Both the position numbers and the translations under genes were made by a program. A stretch of 64,000 nucleotides of DNA from positions 62,001 to 126,000 of the forward strand of contig NZ_AUED01000011.1 of assembly GCF_000425805.1 (NCBI RefSeq), written 5' to 3'. This document shows, one piece after another, positions 50,809 to 60,046 of the stretch. Position 1 is the first letter of the stretch; each line of letters opens with the position of its first letter. Source of the stretch: Pseudomonas vranovensis DSM 16006 (lineage in GTDB: Bacteria; Pseudomonadota; Gammaproteobacteria; Pseudomonadales; Pseudomonadaceae). A model generated the notes under the pieces. The model was not told where the DNA came from. It saw only the letters and a list, made by a program, of their open reading frames with translations, and searched no databases.

Positions 50809-50991
50809 ATGTTGGTAATAGGCCGCGAAATAGGCGAAATCATCGCTATAGACGATCACATAAAGGTCAAGGTGTTGTCGGTCGACGGGAATGTGGTGCG
50901 ATTTGGTATCAGCGCACCCCGTCATGTCGACGTACACCGGGCGGAAATCCACCAACAGATCGCCGCGCAGAAGGCCAAGACCGAGCAGTAG
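50809..50991 (+). CDS. rsmI: CsrA/RsmA-family RNA-binding protein, RsmI-type
   Basis: A 60-aa protein beginning MLVIGREIGEIIAIDDHIKV. CsrA dimers bind GGA motifs in mRNA leaders through strand 1 and the region around R44. Here R44 is kept (VHRAEI), while positions 3-5 are V-I-G in place of I-L-T, so it is a divergent paralogue. P. putida carries RsmA, RsmE and RsmI, and this one fits RsmI in sequence and neighbourhood as I recall them. GGAGGATCGGAGC precedes the ATG and itself contains GGA motifs, so autoregulation is possible. Confidence 0.88.
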   Translation: MLVIGREIGEIIAIDDHIKVKVLSVDGNVVRFGISAPRHVDVHRAEIHQQIAAQKAKTEQ

Positions 50992-51219
50992 TCAGTCGAA
51001 CAGTTCCTTGGGCACATCGTGCTTGGCCAACAGTTGGCATTGCTGGCTTTCGAGATCGAACAGGATGAACGCCTGCTTTTTCGCCAGCGCCTGACGCACC
51101 CGCAGCACGCGGGTTTCCAGTGGGGTGTCGTCACCGTTGTCGGTGCCGTCGCGGGTGACGAAATCCTCGATCAGGCGGGTGAGGGTTTCGGCTTCCAGTT
51201 GTTCGTAGGGAATCAGCAT
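50992..51219 (-). CDS. YheU/UPF0270 family protein
   Basis: A 75-aa protein starting MLIPYEQLEAETLTRLIEDF and ending LLAKHDVPKELFD, matching the UPF0270 family at full length. Function unknown. ATG 51219 is used; the in-frame GTG two codons upstream is less likely. It converges with rsmI, starting its stop codon directly after the rsmI stop. Confidence 0.9.
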   Translation of the reverse strand: MLIPYEQLEAETLTRLIEDFVTRDGTDNGDDTPLETRVLRVRQALAKKQAFILFDLESQQCQLLAKHDVPKELFD

Positions 51220-51286
51220 GGGCACAGGGCAGGTTTGGCGAAATGTGACGGTATGCTACGCCAAAGCTGCCCTGACTGTGTAGGCG

Positions 51287-52471
51287 CTAGTGCTTGTTGC
51301 CGATCAGGCTGTCGACCGCAGGCACCCGGGTTTCGGTTTCCATCTGCGCGTCATGTTCCAACTGATGGCTGAAGCTTTCCAACGAACTGCCGGTGGCGTG
51401 CGAGTCGCTGGCAAATACCGGTGGGCTCAGCAGGTAGGCGGTCAACAATCGACTCAAGGCGGCCAGGCTGTCGATGTGGGTGCGCTCGTAGCCATGGGTA
51501 GCATCGCAGCCGAAGGCCAGCAATGCGGTGCGAATGTCGTGGCCGGCAGTGATCGCCGAATGAGCGTCGCTGAAGTAATAGCGAAACAGGTCACGGCGAG
51601 CCGGCAGCTCATTTTCGCGAGCGAGCTTCAGCAAGTGGCGTGACAGGTGATAGTCATAGGGGCCGGCCGAATCCTGCATCGCCACGCTCACCGCATGTTC
51701 GCTGGAGTGTTGGCCCGGAGCGACCGGGGCGATGTCGATTCCGACGAACTCACTGACATCCCAGGGCAGGGCGGCTGCGGCACCGGAGCCGGTTTCCTCG
51801 GTGATGGTGAACAGCGGATGGCAGTCGATCAGGGGTTGTGCACCGCTGTCGACCACCGCCTTGAGTGAGGCCAGCAACGCGGCCACGCCAGCCTTGTCGT
51901 CCAGGTGACGGGCACTGATATGGCCACTTTCGGTGAACTCCGGCAGCGGGTCGAACGCCACGAAGTCACCGATATCGATTCCCAGCGACTGGCAGTCGGC
52001 CCGGGTGGTGCAGTAGGCGTCCAGGCGCAATTCAATATGCTCCCAGCTCACCGGCATCTGGTCGATGGCGGTGTTGTAGGCATGCCCGCTGGCCATCAAG
52101 GGCAGGACGCTGCCCCGCAACACGCCGTTGTCAGTAAACACGCTGACCCGGCTGCCTTCGGCAAACCGGCTGGACCAGCAGCCCACCGGCGCCAGCGACA
52201 GGCGACCGTTGTCCTGGATGGCGCGCACACTGGCGCCAATGGTGTCCAGGTGGGCGGATACGGCCCTGTCCGGTGAACTTTTACGACCCTTGAGGGTGGC
52301 GCGAATGGTGCCTCGCCGGGTGAGCTCAAAGGGAATGCCGAGCTCCTCCAGGCGCTCGGCGACGTAGCGCACGATGGTGTCGGTAAAACCGGTGGGGCTG
52401 GGAATGGCGAGCATCTCCAGCAGCACTTTTTGCAGGTAGGTGAGGTCTGGCTCCGGGAGTTTTTCGGTCAT
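51287..52471 (-). CDS. NAGGN-system M42-type peptidase
   Basis: A 394-aa metallopeptidase of the M42 glutamyl aminopeptidase/endoglucanase type. Likely metal ligands lie in SAHLDTIGA, RHLDDKAG and TEETGSG. A version of this peptidase is encoded with the N-acetylglutaminylglutamine amide (NAGGN) genes in Pseudomonas and is thought to process or recycle the dipeptide. The start 52471 lies 15 bp after the synthetase stop, and GGAGGCCGC precedes it. It is the third gene of the operon. Confidence 0.9.
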   Translation of the reverse strand: MTEKLPEPDLTYLQKVLLEMLAIPSPTGFTDTIVRYVAERLEELGIPFELTRRGTIRATLKGRKSSPDRAVSAHLDTIGASVRAIQDNGRLSLAPVGCWSSRFAEGSRVSVFTDNGVLRGSVLPLMASGHAYNTAIDQMPVSWEHIELRLDAYCTTRADCQSLGIDIGDFVAFDPLPEFTESGHISARHLDDKAGVAALLASLKAVVDSGAQPLIDCHPLFTITEETGSGAAAALPWDVSEFVGIDIAPVAPGQHSSEHAVSVAMQDSAGPYDYHLSRHLLKLARENELPARRDLFRYYFSDAHSAITAGHDIRTALLAFGCDATHGYERTHIDSLAALSRLLTAYLLSPPVFASDSHATGSSLESFSHQLEHDAQMETETRVPAVDSLIGNKH

Positions 52472-52485
52472 GCGGCCTCCTGTGA

Positions 52486-54231
52486 TCATGGGGCCGGCCG
52501 GCTGTGTGGAAACAGCAGGTCGACGAAGCGTTCGGCGGTAGGTTGCGGTTCATGGTTGGCCAGGCCGACGCGTTCGTTGGCTTCGATGAAGACGTGTTCG
52601 GGCTGGTCGGCCGCCTCGACCATCAGGTCCAGGCCGACCACCGGGATATCTAGGGCGCGGGCCGCCCTTACAGCGGCGTCGGCCAGGACCGGGTGCAGGC
52701 GTTCGGTGACGTCTTCCAGGCAACCGCCGGTGTGCAAGTTGGCGGTGCGACGCACGGCCAGGCGCTGGCCGGCGGGCAGTACCGTCTCGTAATCGACGCC
52801 GGCGGCATGCAAGGTACGCAGGGTCTCGTCGTCCAGCGGGATGCGGCTCTCACCGCCGGTGGCCGCCTGGCGCCGGCGGCTTTGCGCTTCGATCAACGCC
52901 CCTACCGCCAATTGGCCGTCACCGACGATCTGGGCCGGGTGGCGAATGGCGGCAGCCACCACGTCGAAGCCGATAACCACGATGCGTAAATCCAGGCCCT
53001 GGTGAAAGCTTTCGAGCAGTACGCGGCTGTCGAAGCGGCGGGCGTTTTCGATTGCCTGATTGATTTCCTCAAGCGTGGTCAGGTTGACCGCGACCCCCTG
53101 ACCCTGTTCGCCATCCAGTGGCTTGACCACTACTGCGCCGTGGTCTTCCAGAAAGGCCAGGTTGTCGTCGGCATTGCCCGCCAGTTGCTGGGCGGGCAGT
53201 TGCAGGCCGGCATTGCCGAGTGCCTTGTGGGTCAGGCTCTTGTCCTGGCACAGGGTCATGCTCACGGCGCTGGTCAGGTCACTCAACGATTCGCGGCAGC
53301 GTATCCGCCGCCCCCCCAGGCTGAGGGTAAACAGCCCGGCATCGGCATCATCGACCTGCACATCGATACCACGTCGATACGCCTCCTCGACAATGATCCG
53401 GGCATACGGATTGAGGCCTACTTCCGGGCCGGGTCCCAGGAACAGCGGCTGGTTGATGCCGTTCTTGCGCTTGACGGCGAAGGTGGGCAGGGTGCGAAAC
53501 CCCAGTTTGGCGTACAGGCGCTTGGCCTGGCGGTTGTCGTGCAACACCGAGAGGTCCAGGCAGCTCAGGCCACGGCTCATGAAGTGCTCGATCAAATGGC
53601 GCACCAGCACTTCGCCGACCCCGGGGCGGGTGCACTGCGGGTCGACTGCCAGGCACCACAAGCTGCTGCCGTGCTCGGGGTCGGCAAAGGCTTTTTCATG
53701 GTTCAAGCCCATGACGCTGCCGATTACCGCGCCGCTGTCTTCATCTTCGGCCAGCCAGTACACCGGCCCGCCCAGGTGGCGCGGGGTGAGCAGCGCAGGA
53801 TCAATGGGCAGCATGCCGCGGGCCAGGTACAACGCGTTGATCGCCTGCCAGTCACTGTCGCTCTGCGCGCGACGGATACGGAAGCCGCGAAACACGCGCT
53901 GGGCCTGACGGTAGTCGCTGAACCACAGGCGCAGGGTGTCGGAGGGATCGAGGAACAGTTGATGAGGCGCCTGGGCCAGCACTTGTTGCGGCGCTGCCAC
54001 GTACAGGGCGATATCGCGTTCGCCGGGGCGCTCGTCCTGCAGCGCAGTGGCAAGGCTGGCCGGGTCCGGGTAGGTGTGGCCGATCAGTAGGCGACCCCAG
54101 CCGCAATGCAACGAGCGCGGTTGCTCGTGGGGATCACTGCCATCGCCGGCCAACTGTGCCTGCAAACGCTCATAGGTCGGCACCTGGCCGCGCACCAGGC
54201 GCTGGCCATAGGGTGAGGCATGGGCTTTCAT
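52486..54231 (-). CDS. ngg: N-acetylglutaminylglutamine synthetase (GNAT plus ATP-grasp)
   Basis: A 581-aa two-domain enzyme. A GNAT acetyltransferase domain (about 110-260) contains LSVLHDNRQAKRLYAKLGFR. An ATP-grasp ligase domain (about 300-575) contains DHGAVVVKPLDGEQGQGVAV. It is thought to acetylate glutamine and join a second glutamine to form N-acetylglutaminylglutamine, the precursor of the osmolyte NAGGN made under high salt. It follows the amidotransferase gene by 3 bp. Confidence 0.92.
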   Translation of the reverse strand: MKAHASPYGQRLVRGQVPTYERLQAQLAGDGSDPHEQPRSLHCGWGRLLIGHTYPDPASLATALQDERPGERDIALYVAAPQQVLAQAPHQLFLDPSDTLRLWFSDYRQAQRVFRGFRIRRAQSDSDWQAINALYLARGMLPIDPALLTPRHLGGPVYWLAEDEDSGAVIGSVMGLNHEKAFADPEHGSSLWCLAVDPQCTRPGVGEVLVRHLIEHFMSRGLSCLDLSVLHDNRQAKRLYAKLGFRTLPTFAVKRKNGINQPLFLGPGPEVGLNPYARIIVEEAYRRGIDVQVDDADAGLFTLSLGGRRIRCRESLSDLTSAVSMTLCQDKSLTHKALGNAGLQLPAQQLAGNADDNLAFLEDHGAVVVKPLDGEQGQGVAVNLTTLEEINQAIENARRFDSRVLLESFHQGLDLRIVVIGFDVVAAAIRHPAQIVGDGQLAVGALIEAQSRRRQAATGGESRIPLDDETLRTLHAAGVDYETVLPAGQRLAVRRTANLHTGGCLEDVTERLHPVLADAAVRAARALDIPVVGLDLMVEAADQPEHVFIEANERVGLANHEPQPTAERFVDLLFPHSRPAP

Positions 54232-54234
54232 CGA

Positions 54235-56022
54235 TCAGATTCCTTGTTCGCTGAGCCACAGGTTCAAGGCTGCCAGTTGCCAGAGTTTCGACCCCCGCAG
54301 CGGCGTCAGCTGGCCATGCGGGTCGCTGAGCAGGCGGTCCAGGGCGGCGGGTTCGAACACGCCGCGGTCCTGGCTTGGGTCCAGCAGCAGCTCGCGTACC
54401 CAGTCCAGGGTCGCCCCCTGCAGGTGCTTGAGCCCGGGCACCGGGAAGTACCCCTTCTTGCGGTCGATGACTTCGCCGGGAATGACCAGGCGTGCCGCCT
54501 CCTTGAGCACCTGCTTGCCACCGTCGGGCAGTTTGAAGCGCGCCGGAATGCGCGCCGACAACTCAACCAGGCGGTAGTCGAGGAACGGTGTGCGGGCCTC
54601 CAGGCCCCAGGCCATGGTCATGTTGTCGACCCGCTTTACCGGGTCATCGACCAGCATCACGGTGCTGTCCAGGCGAAGTGCCTTGTCTACTGCGTCACTC
54701 GCCCCCGGCTGGGCGAAGTGCTGACGGACGAAGTCGCCGGCGGCGTCATAATCGAGCAGCCAGGGTTGCTGCACGGTGGCGGCGTAGTCGTCGTAGCTGC
54801 GGTCGAAAAACGCATTGCGGTAGGCAGCATGAGCATCCGGGGCGCCATCCACCTGCGGGTACCAGTGATAACCCGCGAACAGTTCATCGGCACCCTGGCC
54901 GCTTTGCACCACCTTGCAGTGCTTGGCCACTTCCCGCGAGAGCAGGTAGAAGGCAATGCAATCATGGCTGACCATTGGCTCGCTCATGGCACGAAAGGCT
55001 GCCGGCAATTGCTCGATGATTTCCCGCTCGTCGATGCGCAATTGGTGATGGCGGGTGCTGTAGTGACGAGCGATCAAGTCGGAATACTGGAACTCATCGC
55101 CACGCTCGCCGCCGGCATCTTCAAAGCCGATGGAGAAGGTCGATAGATCCTCCACGCCCACCTCGCGCAGCAAGCCAACCAACAGGCTTGAATCGACACC
55201 ACCAGAGAGCAGTACGCCAACTTCCACCGCCGCCCGCTGACGAATCGCCACCGCTTCACGGGTGCTGTCCAGCACTCGGTCGCGCCAGTCTTCCAGGGTG
55301 AAGTGCTGCTCATCGGTGCGCGGGCCGTAGTGCAGTTGCCACCACACCTGTTGCTCAACCCGGCCCTGGGCGTCGATACGCATCCAGGTGGCCGGCGGCA
55401 GTTTCTCGACATTGGCCAGCAGCGTGCGCGGTGCTGGCACCACCGCGTGGAAGTTGAGGTAGTGGTTCAGTGCCACGGGGTCGAGCATCGGATCGATGTC
55501 GCCGCCTTTGAGCAGGGCTGGCAGGCTTGAGGCGAAGCGCAGTCGTTCGCCATTGCGCGACAGGTACAGCGGCTTGACACCCAGCCGGTCACGGGCCAGG
55601 AACAGCTGCTGGGTGTCGCGCTCCCAGATCGCCAGGGCGAACATGCCGTTGAGGCGCGGCAGCAGCTCGGTGCCCCAGGCGTGATAGCCCTTGAGCAGCA
55701 CCTCGGTGTCGCCATCGGAGTAGAAGGCATAGCCGAGGCTTTCCAGCTCGCTGCGCAGTTCCGGGAAGTTGTAGATGGCACCGTTGAAGGCCAGCGACAG
55801 GCCCAACTGGTTATCGACCATGGGTTGGGCCGAGCCGTCGGACAGATCCATGATCTTCAGGCGGCGATGGCCCAGGGCGATCGGGCCTTGGCTATGAAAG
55901 CCCCAGGCGTCGGGGCCGCGAGGAGCCAGGTGATGGGTGATCCGCTCGACCGCGGCGAGGTCCGCCGGGCGTGGTGGGTGGGCAACAGGGGTGAAACGAA
56001 ACTCTCCAGCTAATCCGCACAT
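54235..56022 (-). CDS. asnO: N-acetylglutaminylglutamine amidotransferase (AsnB-like)
   Basis: A 595-aa class II glutamine amidotransferase. The catalytic Cys2 (MCGLAGEF) starts an N-terminal glutaminase domain (about 2-210), followed by an asparagine-synthetase-type domain with the pyrophosphate loop LLSGGVDSS near residue 270. It amidates the dipeptide to give NAGGN, a compatible solute described in P. aeruginosa and Sinorhizobium. It is the first gene of a three-gene operon that should be salt-induced. No obvious specific promoter motif stands out in the upstream gap. Confidence 0.93.
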   Translation of the reverse strand: MCGLAGEFRFTPVAHPPRPADLAAVERITHHLAPRGPDAWGFHSQGPIALGHRRLKIMDLSDGSAQPMVDNQLGLSLAFNGAIYNFPELRSELESLGYAFYSDGDTEVLLKGYHAWGTELLPRLNGMFALAIWERDTQQLFLARDRLGVKPLYLSRNGERLRFASSLPALLKGGDIDPMLDPVALNHYLNFHAVVPAPRTLLANVEKLPPATWMRIDAQGRVEQQVWWQLHYGPRTDEQHFTLEDWRDRVLDSTREAVAIRQRAAVEVGVLLSGGVDSSLLVGLLREVGVEDLSTFSIGFEDAGGERGDEFQYSDLIARHYSTRHHQLRIDEREIIEQLPAAFRAMSEPMVSHDCIAFYLLSREVAKHCKVVQSGQGADELFAGYHWYPQVDGAPDAHAAYRNAFFDRSYDDYAATVQQPWLLDYDAAGDFVRQHFAQPGASDAVDKALRLDSTVMLVDDPVKRVDNMTMAWGLEARTPFLDYRLVELSARIPARFKLPDGGKQVLKEAARLVIPGEVIDRKKGYFPVPGLKHLQGATLDWVRELLLDPSQDRGVFEPAALDRLLSDPHGQLTPLRGSKLWQLAALNLWLSEQGI

Positions 56023-56133
56023 AAGTCCTTACCGGTTTTGCCGTTGGGGAAGGTGCCTGAACCCAGGCACATGGAAACTGACCGATGCGGATAGCGAGAG
56101 TTTTATATCAATGCGTTATAAGCCGCAGTAATA

Positions 56134-56208
56134 AGCTTCAAGCGGCAAGCTGCAAGCCAGCCGCTTTTATCTTCACTTGCAGCTCAGGGCTTGCCGCTTG
56201 CCGCTGCT
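56134..56208. repeat. AAGCGGCAAGCTGCAAG-type inverted repeat
   Basis: AGCTTCAAGCGGCAAGCTGC on the left and GGGCTTGCCGCTTGCCGCTG on the right are inverted, with CTTGCAGCTC between. This is a Pseudomonas repeat different from REP. It lies between asnO and mnmC, and its right arm encodes the last residues of MnmC (KKAAASGKP). Confidence 0.6.
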
Positions 56209-58184
56209 TTTTTCCCCCTGATCAGCTCGCGGAGCATGAAGCGGTTGGGGTGGCAGGCTTCGGCGACGCTGCGTGGCACCGGCAGCGGGGCGTTGTCGAC
56301 CCAGGCGGCGATCAGTTCGCCCGACAGGGGCGCTGTGATCAGGCCGCGTGAACCATGGCCGCTATTGACGTACAGGCCTTCGAGCCAGGGGCAGGGTGTG
56401 TCGGGTATCTGGCGGGCGTCCTTGGCCAGCACCGCGTAATGCTGGTCGAACGGTTGGCGATCGGCCAGCGGGCCGACGATGGGCAGGTAGTCGGGGCTGG
56501 TGCAGCGGAACGCGGCACGGCCCTGCAGGGTGTGCGGGTCCAGGTGATGGGCGCCCAGGCGCTCGGCCAGGTCGCTGGAGATTTGTTCCAGCAAGGCCAG
56601 GTTGCCGATGTGCTCGCTTGCGGTAGGGGTCAGGTCGGTGTTGTGGAAGTCGAAGCTGGCACCCAGGGTGTGCTCGCCTTCACGCGGTGGCGCCACATAG
56701 CCTTCGGCGCACACTACCGTCGCGAGCACCTGACTTTGCGCGGTGGCAGGCAGGCGGGTGATCTGGCCACGGATTCGCTTGAGCGGCAGCGTGGCGCAAG
56801 GTTCGAACCGGTGGATATCGGCGGCAGTGGCCAGTACCGCCAGCGGTGCGCTGGCCAGCAGTTTCTCGCTTTCCCAGGCTTGCCAGAGACCGTCGACCTT
56901 GCGTAGCTGCAGCACCTGGTGGTGGGTCAGCAAGGTGATGTTCGGGTGCTGCAGTTGTGCCTGGCACAAGGCGGGCGGGTGGACCCAGCCACCATCGGGG
57001 TAGAACAGACCACCGCTGGCCAGGGTTACGCCCGCCACTGCTTCGGCGTGTTCACGCTCCAGGCGCTGCAGCAATTGCGGGTCGAAGGCTTCGGCCAGCA
57101 GGGCCTGGCGCTGGTCTTCCTTGGCGTCGAAAGCCAGTTGCAAGACCCCGCATCCGTCCCAGTCGCGGCCGCGTTGCAGGCATTCAAGCAGGCGCCGGGT
57201 ATAGCCGAAACCGCTGAGGATGAGGCGCGACAATGCGGTGCCGTGCGCCGAGAGCTTGAGGTAAAGCACCCCTTGTGGGTTGCCGGAGGCTTCGGCCGCA
57301 GGCGTTGCATGTCGCTCCAGTACCGTCACTTTCCAGCCTCGCCGCGCCAGGCTCGCCGCGGTTGCGCATCCGGCAAGGCCGGCCCCGACGACCAAGGCAT
57401 GGCGTGGGCCGGGCAGGGGCGCTGGGCGACTGAACCAGGGAGCTGGTGTGGGTACTTCAAGGCCTGCTGGCTGCCCACGAAAGGCGCCGCGCAGGATCTC
57501 CCACTTTTTGCCGATGCCGGGAATGCGCTTCATCTCGAAGCCCACCGCGATCAGGCCGCGCCGTACCCAGCCGGTGCTGGTGAAGGTGCCCAGGGTGGCA
57601 TTGGCAGCCGACAGGCGTCCGACGTGAGTGAACAGTTCCGGCGTCCACATCTGCGGGTTTTTCGCCGGGGCGAAACCGTCGAGGAACCAGGCATCGACCT
57701 GGGCGTCGAGTTGCGGCAGTTGCTCCAGGGCGTCGCCGATCATCAAGGTCAGCTGTACCCGGCCTTGATCGAAGCTGAAGGTCTGGAAACCCTCGTGTAC
57801 CGCTACGTACTGGGCCAGCAGCGGTGCGCTGAAGGGCGCCAGTTCTGGCCACAGGGCCAGGGCGCGGGTCAGGTCGGTGCGGCTCAGCGGGTACTTTTCC
57901 ACACTGATGAAGTGCAGGCGGGCGTCGGGGGCTGCACAGTCGACAAACAACTGCCAGGCGCAGAAGAAATTGAGCCCGGTGCCGAACCCGGTTTCACCGA
58001 TCACCAGGCACTGGCCCGGCGCCAGCGTACTGAAGCGCTGGCGCAGGTCGTTCTGGTCGATGAACACATGGCGGGTCTCTTCCAGGCTCTGGTCCTTGGA
58101 AAAGTAGATGTCATCGAACTGGCGCGAATGGGGGCGGCCCTGGTCGTCCCAGTCGATCTGGGCATAGTGGATTACATCGGTCAT
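56184..58184 (-). CDS. mnmC: bifunctional tRNA wobble-uridine modification enzyme MnmC
   Basis: A 666-aa two-domain protein. Residues 1 to about 235 are the SAM-dependent methyltransferase (GETGFGTGLNFFCAWQLF, and DAWFLDGFAPAKNPQMWTPE). The rest is an FAD oxidoreductase (VVGAGLAGCATAASLARRGW near residue 268). It converts cmnm5s2U34 to nm5s2U and then mnm5s2U in tRNAs. Order and length are normal, and it reads leftward as a single gene. The C-terminal tail is shaped by a repeat at 56134-56208. Confidence 0.95.
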   Translation of the reverse strand: MTDVIHYAQIDWDDQGRPHSRQFDDIYFSKDQSLEETRHVFIDQNDLRQRFSTLAPGQCLVIGETGFGTGLNFFCAWQLFVDCAAPDARLHFISVEKYPLSRTDLTRALALWPELAPFSAPLLAQYVAVHEGFQTFSFDQGRVQLTLMIGDALEQLPQLDAQVDAWFLDGFAPAKNPQMWTPELFTHVGRLSAANATLGTFTSTGWVRRGLIAVGFEMKRIPGIGKKWEILRGAFRGQPAGLEVPTPAPWFSRPAPLPGPRHALVVGAGLAGCATAASLARRGWKVTVLERHATPAAEASGNPQGVLYLKLSAHGTALSRLILSGFGYTRRLLECLQRGRDWDGCGVLQLAFDAKEDQRQALLAEAFDPQLLQRLEREHAEAVAGVTLASGGLFYPDGGWVHPPALCQAQLQHPNITLLTHHQVLQLRKVDGLWQAWESEKLLASAPLAVLATAADIHRFEPCATLPLKRIRGQITRLPATAQSQVLATVVCAEGYVAPPREGEHTLGASFDFHNTDLTPTASEHIGNLALLEQISSDLAERLGAHHLDPHTLQGRAAFRCTSPDYLPIVGPLADRQPFDQHYAVLAKDARQIPDTPCPWLEGLYVNSGHGSRGLITAPLSGELIAAWVDNAPLPVPRSVAEACHPNRFMLRELIRGKKAAASGKP

Positions 58185-58322
58185 GGTCGGCTCGGGTCAG
58201 GCTAGAGCGGCATTTTAGCTGATCGACAGCCCCCTGTAGATTTGACCCGGCGCAATCTTTGCGTCCACCGACAAAGCCGGCGCGGATCCGCTAACCTTGC
58301 ATATCCAAGTAGGGAGCCTGGT

Positions 58323-59816
58323 ATGTTCGAATCCGCTGAAATTGGTCACTCCATCGACAAAGAAACCTACGAGGCCGAGGTGCCGGCGCTGCGCGAAGCC
58401 TTGCTCGAAGCACAGTTCGAGCTCAAGCAGCAGGCGCGTTTTCCGGTGATCATTCTGATCAATGGCATCGAAGGTGCCGGCAAGGGTGAAACCGTAAAAC
58501 TGCTCAACGAGTGGATGGACCCGCGCCTGATCGAAGTGCGCACCTTTGACCAGCAGACCGATGAAGAACTGGCCCGACCACCCGCCTGGCGCTACTGGCG
58601 AGCCCTGCCGGCAAAGGGGCGCATGGGGATTTTCTTCGGAAACTGGTACAGCCAGATGCTCCAGGGGCGTGTGCATGGCCATTTCAAGGATGCCGTACTC
58701 GACCAGGCCATTCGCGGCGCCGAGCGCCTGGAAGAAATGCTCTGCGATGAAGGCGCGCTGATCTTCAAGTTCTGGTTCCACCTGTCCAAGAAACAGATGA
58801 AGGCCCGGCTCAAGGCACTACGGGACGATCCGCTGCACAGTTGGCGCATCAGCCCGCTGGATTGGCAGCAATCGGAAACCTATGACCGCTTCGTACGCTT
58901 CGGTGAACGGGTGCTGCGCCAGACCAGCCGCGACTACGCCCCCTGGCACGTGATCGAGGGGCTCGACCCTCACTACCGCAGCCTGGCGGTCGGCCGCATC
59001 CTGCTTGAAGGGCTCCAGGCGGCACTCAAGGCCCAGCATGCGCCGGTCCACCTGGCCAACATTGCCCCTTTGGGCCACGCCATCGACCAGCGCAGCCTGC
59101 TCGGCAGCCTGGACCTGACCCTGCGCCTGAGCAAGGACGACTACCAGGAACAACTCATTATCGAGCAGGCTCGCCTGGCGGGGCTGCTGCGTGACAAACG
59201 CATGCGCCGTCACGCATTGATCGCGGTATTCGAGGGTAATGACGCGGCGGGCAAGGGCGGCGCCATTCGCCGTGTGGCCGCCGCGCTGGACCCGCGCCAG
59301 TACCGCATCGTGCCCATCGCTGCACCGACCGAAGAGGAGCGGGCGCAACCTTATTTGTGGCGCTTCTGGCGACACCTTCCGGCCCGTGGCAAGTTCACCG
59401 TGTTCGACCGCTCCTGGTACGGCCGGGTGCTGGTGGAGCGGGTCGAGGGTTTTTGCAGCCAGGCAGACTGGATGCGTGCCTACGGCGAGATCAACGACTT
59501 TGAAGAGCAGATGGTCAGCGCCGGTGTTGTGGTGGTCAAGTTCTGGCTGTCGATCGATGAACAGACCCAGTTGGAACGCTTCCAGGAACGCGAGCAGATT
59601 CCCTTCAAGCGTTTCAAGATCACCGAGGAAGACTGGCGTAACCGCGACAAGTGGGATCAGTACGCCGAGGCGGTGGGTGACATGGTCGATCGCACCAGTA
59701 CCGAGATCGCGCCCTGGACCCTGGTCGAAGCCAATGACAAGCGCTGGGCGCGGGTAAAGGTGCTGCGCACTATCAACGATGCACTCGAAGCCGCATTCAA
59801 GAGAGACAAGAAATAG
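58323..59816 (+). CDS. pap: polyphosphate:AMP phosphotransferase (class II PPK2)
   Basis: A 497-aa protein made of two PPK2 domains. The first P-loop is NGIEGAGKGE (about residue 50) and the second GNDAAGKGG (about residue 306, with DRSWYGRVLVERVEG further on). Two fused domains mark class II enzymes, which phosphorylate AMP to ADP with polyphosphate. The second domain carries the standard motifs, as expected for the catalytic half. AGGGAGCCTGGT precedes ATG 58323. Confidence 0.95.
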   Translation: MFESAEIGHSIDKETYEAEVPALREALLEAQFELKQQARFPVIILINGIEGAGKGETVKLLNEWMDPRLIEVRTFDQQTDEELARPPAWRYWRALPAKGRMGIFFGNWYSQMLQGRVHGHFKDAVLDQAIRGAERLEEMLCDEGALIFKFWFHLSKKQMKARLKALRDDPLHSWRISPLDWQQSETYDRFVRFGERVLRQTSRDYAPWHVIEGLDPHYRSLAVGRILLEGLQAALKAQHAPVHLANIAPLGHAIDQRSLLGSLDLTLRLSKDDYQEQLIIEQARLAGLLRDKRMRRHALIAVFEGNDAAGKGGAIRRVAAALDPRQYRIVPIAAPTEEERAQPYLWRFWRHLPARGKFTVFDRSWYGRVLVERVEGFCSQADWMRAYGEINDFEEQMVSAGVVVVKFWLSIDEQTQLERFQEREQIPFKRFKITEEDWRNRDKWDQYAEAVGDMVDRTSTEIAPWTLVEANDKRWARVKVLRTINDALEAAFKRDKK

Positions 59817-59853
59817 GCGCTGCTGTCTTCCACAGCAACACGAGCGCTGCTTA

Positions 59854-59892
59854 CGCCAGCGGCTACAAGGACCAGGCCTGTAGCCGCTGGCG
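59854..59892. repeat. TGTAGCCGCTG-type repeat, copy 3, as an inverted pair
   Basis: CGCCAGCGGCTACA (59854-59867) and TGTAGCCGCTGGCG (59879-59892) are perfect 14-bp inverted arms around 11 bases. Further related sequence (GGCTGTGACCGACTGCACCG) runs to about 59930. It lies between pap and the EamA gene. Confidence 0.8.
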
Positions 59893-60046
59893 AGGAACGA
59901 GGCTGTGACCGACTGCACCGCAGTCGCCAGCCAGGATGAGCTCAAGGAATGAAGTACTGAAATCTTTTCCGCAATTGTACCTGTCGGCCCTCCACACCCA
60001 CCCGTAGAATTCAGTCTCCCCCTACCACAGGGCAATTGAGGCTGGT

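Noticed and set aside
56919..58205. A 428-codon open frame opposite mnmC, and a 405-codon one opposite pap (58818-60035)
   Set aside because: Both mirror genes with intact catalytic motifs and show no domain of their own.
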